Part shown: positions 13,601-15,398 of the stretch, piece after piece
How the letters are laid out: the number at the start of each line of letters is the position of its first letter
Numbering within the stretch: position 1 is the stretch's first letter
Assembly: GCA_021784715.1 (NCBI GenBank)
Contig: JAJYHP010000108.1
Coordinates: forward strand, 1 to 15,398
Source: a bacterium
GTDB taxonomy: Bacteria; Eremiobacterota; Eremiobacteria; Baltobacterales; Baltobacteraceae
Direction of reading: 5' to 3'
DNA length: 15,398 nt
Translations under genes and position numbers: made by a program
The notes under the pieces: model-generated
What the model was told of the DNA's origin: nothing
Databases searched by the model: none
The model's input: only the letters and a program-made list of their open reading frames with translations

Positions 13601-13812
13601 TTCGCCCCCTCGTAGCATTCGTAACACCGGGGGCATGACGCGACTCCATCAGCCCCAACGACGTGGTGTGTATCGTAGGCGCTGCTCTCGCCGACCTTGC
13701 GGCCACAGGCGTGGCATTTCGCCATCGTACGGCGACCTTCGTTTTTGCATCCCCCGGGGCAATCGCACTTCCCGAGGCGGTGGCTAGCGGTCGTGGTATT
13801 CTTGGCTCGCAT
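13597..13812 (-). CDS. Small zinc-ribbon-like protein
   Basis: A 71-residue protein with seven Cys in the first 40 residues and the last ten: KCDCPGGCKNEG, then AKCHACGRKVGE, a His pair in AYDTHHVVG, and SCPRCYECYEG. The pairing CxxC...CxxC is that of a zinc ribbon, perhaps two sites. The ATG at 13812 is 4 nt after the upstream stop with a weak GGTGGG; an internal ATG at 13725 would keep only the second zinc site. The stop overlaps the next ATG. Probably nucleic-acid or protein binding; no named family. Confidence 0.7.
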   Translation of the reverse strand: MRAKNTTTASHRLGKCDCPGGCKNEGRRTMAKCHACGRKVGESSAYDTHHVVGADGVASCPRCYECYEGAK

Positions 13813-13816
13813 GATC

Positions 13817-14047
13817 TCAGCCCACCACGAGATTTACGGGGACATCGATTCCGAGGGCACGAGCCGCTTTTACGGCGCGTGAGTGGGCCGCCGAGGCGGC
13901 GTTATACGCCCGCTTCGCAACGTTCGATGCGTGATTGTTCGGCGGGAAGGCGGGGGTCTTCAGGAATGCCTCGTAGGCGGCCTTCTGGGCGACGAGCGCG
14001 GCTTCGATTTTTGCGAGGGCCTGCTCTGTGCTATTCTGATTTTGCAT
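13817..14047 (-). CDS. Small helical protein, first gene behind the promoter
   Basis: A 76-residue Ala-rich helical protein (STEQALAKIEAALVAQKAAY, then HASNVAKRAYNAASAAHSRA). I chose ATG 14047 because GGAGAG lies just upstream; a frame open to 14128 would start inside the promoter. The transcription start predicted from the promoter gives a leader of about 60 nt. Being first in the unit it is likely well expressed. A small coiled-coil or two-helix protein; function unknown. Confidence 0.72.
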   Translation of the reverse strand: MQNQNSTEQALAKIEAALVAQKAAYEAFLKTPAFPPNNHASNVAKRAYNAASAAHSRAVKAARALGIDVPVNLVVG

Positions 14048-14101
14048 GATCTCTCCAATCCAGAGGTTGTGCTCGACGGGCTCGGGTGACTCCGGGCTCG
14101 T

Positions 14102-14142
14102 CTCTATGTGTAGAGTATAGCATAGCACAAGAGGGGCGTCAA
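14102..14142 (-). promoter_or_regulatory. Strong sigma70-type promoter with overlapping inverted repeat
   Basis: On the minus strand: -35 TTGACG (14142-14137), 17-bp spacer, -10 TATACT (14119-14114), with TGC just before it as an extended -10. Start of transcription expected near 14107. The perfect inverted repeat CTCTA-CACA-TAGAG (14115-14102) covers the end of the -10 and the start site, a natural operator position. Two GGGCTCG copies, 16 bp apart, lie in the leader (14078-14100, plus strand). It would drive the genes from 14047 leftward to the terminator. Confidence 0.8.
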
Positions 14143-14161
14143 GCGGTCAGGGAAAGATTTT

Positions 14162-14890
14162 TCAGGCGGTCATGCGGCTTTTGGCGACCATCCCATCGAG
14201 CATCTGGAGCACCCCGCTAATCCCGGCACCGCCGCGTAACGCGACCCCCACCACAGCCTCTAGCACCTCTCCAGCGCTTATCTCCCCACCGACTAATGCG
14301 GCGTGGGCTTGGGGGGTGACGCGGGCGCCGATGAGGTTGCGCCGTCCAGAATAACACCCACAGAGCCTCCTGGCCTGATGGCACGTTCGGCAGATTCTGG
14401 AGCCAGGTCGGTGCTCACAGTATTCGAGATGGCACTCTTTGCAGACCCAGGTGCCGGTTTTCGCGGTCTTGTTCCGGCCCTTGGAGGATTTGCCGCCGTG
14501 GTGGGTGGATGATCGCCCGCCCATGAGGCTCTGGACGGAGGCCCCGAGGTAGTCTTTCGAGCGTTTTTTCGCGAGTTCATCGGGGGTAAGGTCGCGTTCA
14601 GGTTCGGGCTCGGGTGGGAGCCCTGCGCCGATGCGGGCGGACTCCTCGGATGCTTCGGCGGAGGCGATTTGGCTGGCGTCGGCGGGGTCGTAGCCCTCGC
14701 GCACTAGGGCATCGACCCGACGAGCGAAGGCGCGGATCGCCTGAGTCGCCGGCGACAAATCCTGCTCGCGCACCTCGATAACGGCATCGATCGGACGCGC
14801 AATACGCGCCCGGTGCGAGAGCCCGAGCGCGGTAGAGGAATCGTCGGTAAAGTCCGATTGGCGAGCTTTCTTTTTGGTTTTTTTGCTCAC
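14162..14890 (-). CDS. Cys/His-rich protein of unknown function
   Basis: A 242-residue protein starting at GTG (14890) with a strong AGGAGG five bases upstream. The N-terminus is basic (SKKTKKKARQ); residues 35-110 are mostly helical and acidic, with a Pro/Glu linker (LPPEPEPERDLTPDE). A metal-binding cluster follows: C150, C153, C158, H160, C167, C170, H171, C177 and C179, in WVCKECHLEYCEH, ICRTCHQ and LCGCYSG. The end has a helical Gly/Ala-rich domain (AALVGGEISAGEVLEAVVGV). The cluster can hold two zinc ions in a treble-clef or zinc-ribbon manner. Possibly a nucleic-acid-binding regulator; no family recognised. The next gene leftward has its own promoter. Confidence 0.78.
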   Translation of the reverse strand: MSKKTKKKARQSDFTDDSSTALGLSHRARIARPIDAVIEVREQDLSPATQAIRAFARRVDALVREGYDPADASQIASAEASEESARIGAGLPPEPEPERDLTPDELAKKRSKDYLGASVQSLMGGRSSTHHGGKSSKGRNKTAKTGTWVCKECHLEYCEHRPGSRICRTCHQARRLCGCYSGRRNLIGARVTPQAHAALVGGEISAGEVLEAVVGVALRGGAGISGVLQMLDGMVAKSRMTA

Positions 14891-14910
14891 GGCGACCTCC
14901 TGATATTAGG

Positions 14911-15249
14911 TTAGGACGTACGGCTGATAAGGGGAGATTCCTTCTCGGCCAGCAGCACCTCGGCCAGAGTGCCGTAGGGAATCCCGAGGTACTTTGCCAG
15001 GGCGAGTTCAACCGCTACCCCCGGCGATCGCTCCCAGCCCTCCAGAAGCACGATGAGATCCGACTCGCAGATCGCTTGGCAGTCCCGAGAAAAGTGCTGT
15101 CGGAGTGTATCATCCGGGTTCTTCCGCAGCATCCGCGCTGGCGATACGACCGTGTAGCCCAAGGCCAAGAGTCGCTCTTCGGCTGCGTCGAACGCCGGAG
15201 TATTGTGGCCGGGTATCCCGGTCATTGGGCCGGCGAGATAGATCGTCAC
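14911..15249 (-). CDS. DUF4406 protein (nucleoside 2-deoxyribosyltransferase-like)
   Basis: A 112-residue protein close to the DUF4406 family in length and motifs: IYLAGPMTGIPGHN at residues 3-16 (nucleotide/sugar loop), PAFDAAEERLLALGYTVVSP, then SDLIVLLEGWERSPGVAVEL with the conserved GWE.S.G...E, the Glu being in the position used for catalysis in deoxyribosyltransferases. These small Rossmann-like enzymes occur in many phages, where a role in nucleotide metabolism or NAD-like signals is suspected but unproven. GTG 15249 overlaps the upstream TGA as GTGA, so translation is coupled. Family secure, reaction uncertain. Confidence 0.9.
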   Translation of the reverse strand: MTIYLAGPMTGIPGHNTPAFDAAEERLLALGYTVVSPARMLRKNPDDTLRQHFSRDCQAICESDLIVLLEGWERSPGVAVELALAKYLGIPYGTLAEVLLAEKESPLISRTS

Positions 15250-15398
15250 GACTCTCCTCTTAGTGCTGCTTCGAGCGCGGCGCGAACGAGCACGAGTGTA
15301 TTTGCGTCACCGAGGATGCCGTCCCAGCGCGCGTTTACGACTTGATTTAGTGCGTGTGAGCCCCGCTCCACCATCGCATCATCGACCGTTAGCCGCTT
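15246..15398 (-). CDS. C-terminal part of a hypothetical protein (5' end beyond window)
   Basis: An open frame of 50 codons enters from the right edge and ends in TGA at 15246, overlapping the DUF4406 GTG. Visible sequence includes LTVDDAMVERGSHALNQVV, then WDGILGDANTLVLVRAALEA, ending in ALRGES: two probable helices joined by a loop. Its start lies outside the window, though an in-frame ATG at 15374 could also begin a 42-residue protein. The protein-like composition and overlap favour a real gene; no family is recognised. Confidence 0.55.
   Translation of the reverse strand, partial: KRLTVDDAMVERGSHALNQVVNARWDGILGDANTLVLVRAALEAALRGES

Noticed and set aside
12981..13706. Longer 241-residue version of the 120-residue Cys-rich protein
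   Set aside because: The added N-terminal half is an Arg/Ser/Pro-rich shadow of the two upstream genes; the ATGA overlap at 13343 marks the true start.
1..15398. tRNA genes, CRISPR arrays, insertion sequences, integrase or attachment sites
   Set aside because: Looked for on both strands; no cloverleaf, regular spaced repeats, transposase or recombinase motifs were seen.

Overview
The window is the late (virion structure and DNA packaging) region of a tailed double-stranded DNA phage or prophage (Caudoviricetes). Every credible gene is on the minus strand, so the window reads right to left. A contractile-tail sheath gene at the left edge points to a myovirus morphotype. The DNA is GC-rich, with many TCG, GCG and ACG codons. 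Starts are preceded by ordinary AGGAG/GGAGG ribosome binding sites and there is one textbook sigma70 promoter, so the host is a Shine-Dalgarno-using bacterium. I cannot name the host. No integrase, tRNA, attachment site, CRISPR or transposon is visible.

Right part (15398 to about 12690): small accessory genes. A partial gene runs into a DUF4406 protein (deoxyribosyltransferase-like). A 242-residue Cys/His-rich protein follows, then a strong promoter with an operator-like inverted repeat (14102-14142). After that come five very short genes, mostly joined by ATGA stop/start overlaps, of which four are Cys-rich and one (12805-12984) is a clear small zinc-finger protein. This transcription unit ends at a Rho-independent terminator (12704-12728), preceded by a seven-codon leader ORF containing a perfect 14-bp palindrome. 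The arrangement resembles an attenuator or antitermination point before the packaging genes.

Middle (12690 to 8021): a second run of overlapping small genes, one with a coiled coil and a Lys/Arg-rich tail. It leads into the terminase small subunit, the terminase large subunit and an SPP1-gp6-type portal.

Left-middle (8020 to 5692): scaffold and major capsid genes, separated by the longest untranslated gaps of the structural cluster. Portal, scaffold and capsid are each followed by a GC-rich stem-loop. A 30-nt structured element, conserved down to a compensated outer stem, occurs once upstream of scaffold and once upstream of capsid.

Left (5685 to 1): tightly coupled head-tail joining and tail genes. 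Three of them share a recognisable beta-rich domain. A complete stand-alone CheY-like receiver is embedded among them (2275-2631), translationally coupled to a probable tail-completion gene. The sheath gene runs off the left edge. Together the genes make the procapsid, package the DNA, join head to tail and begin tail assembly. Tube, tape measure, baseplate, lysis and replication genes lie outside the window.
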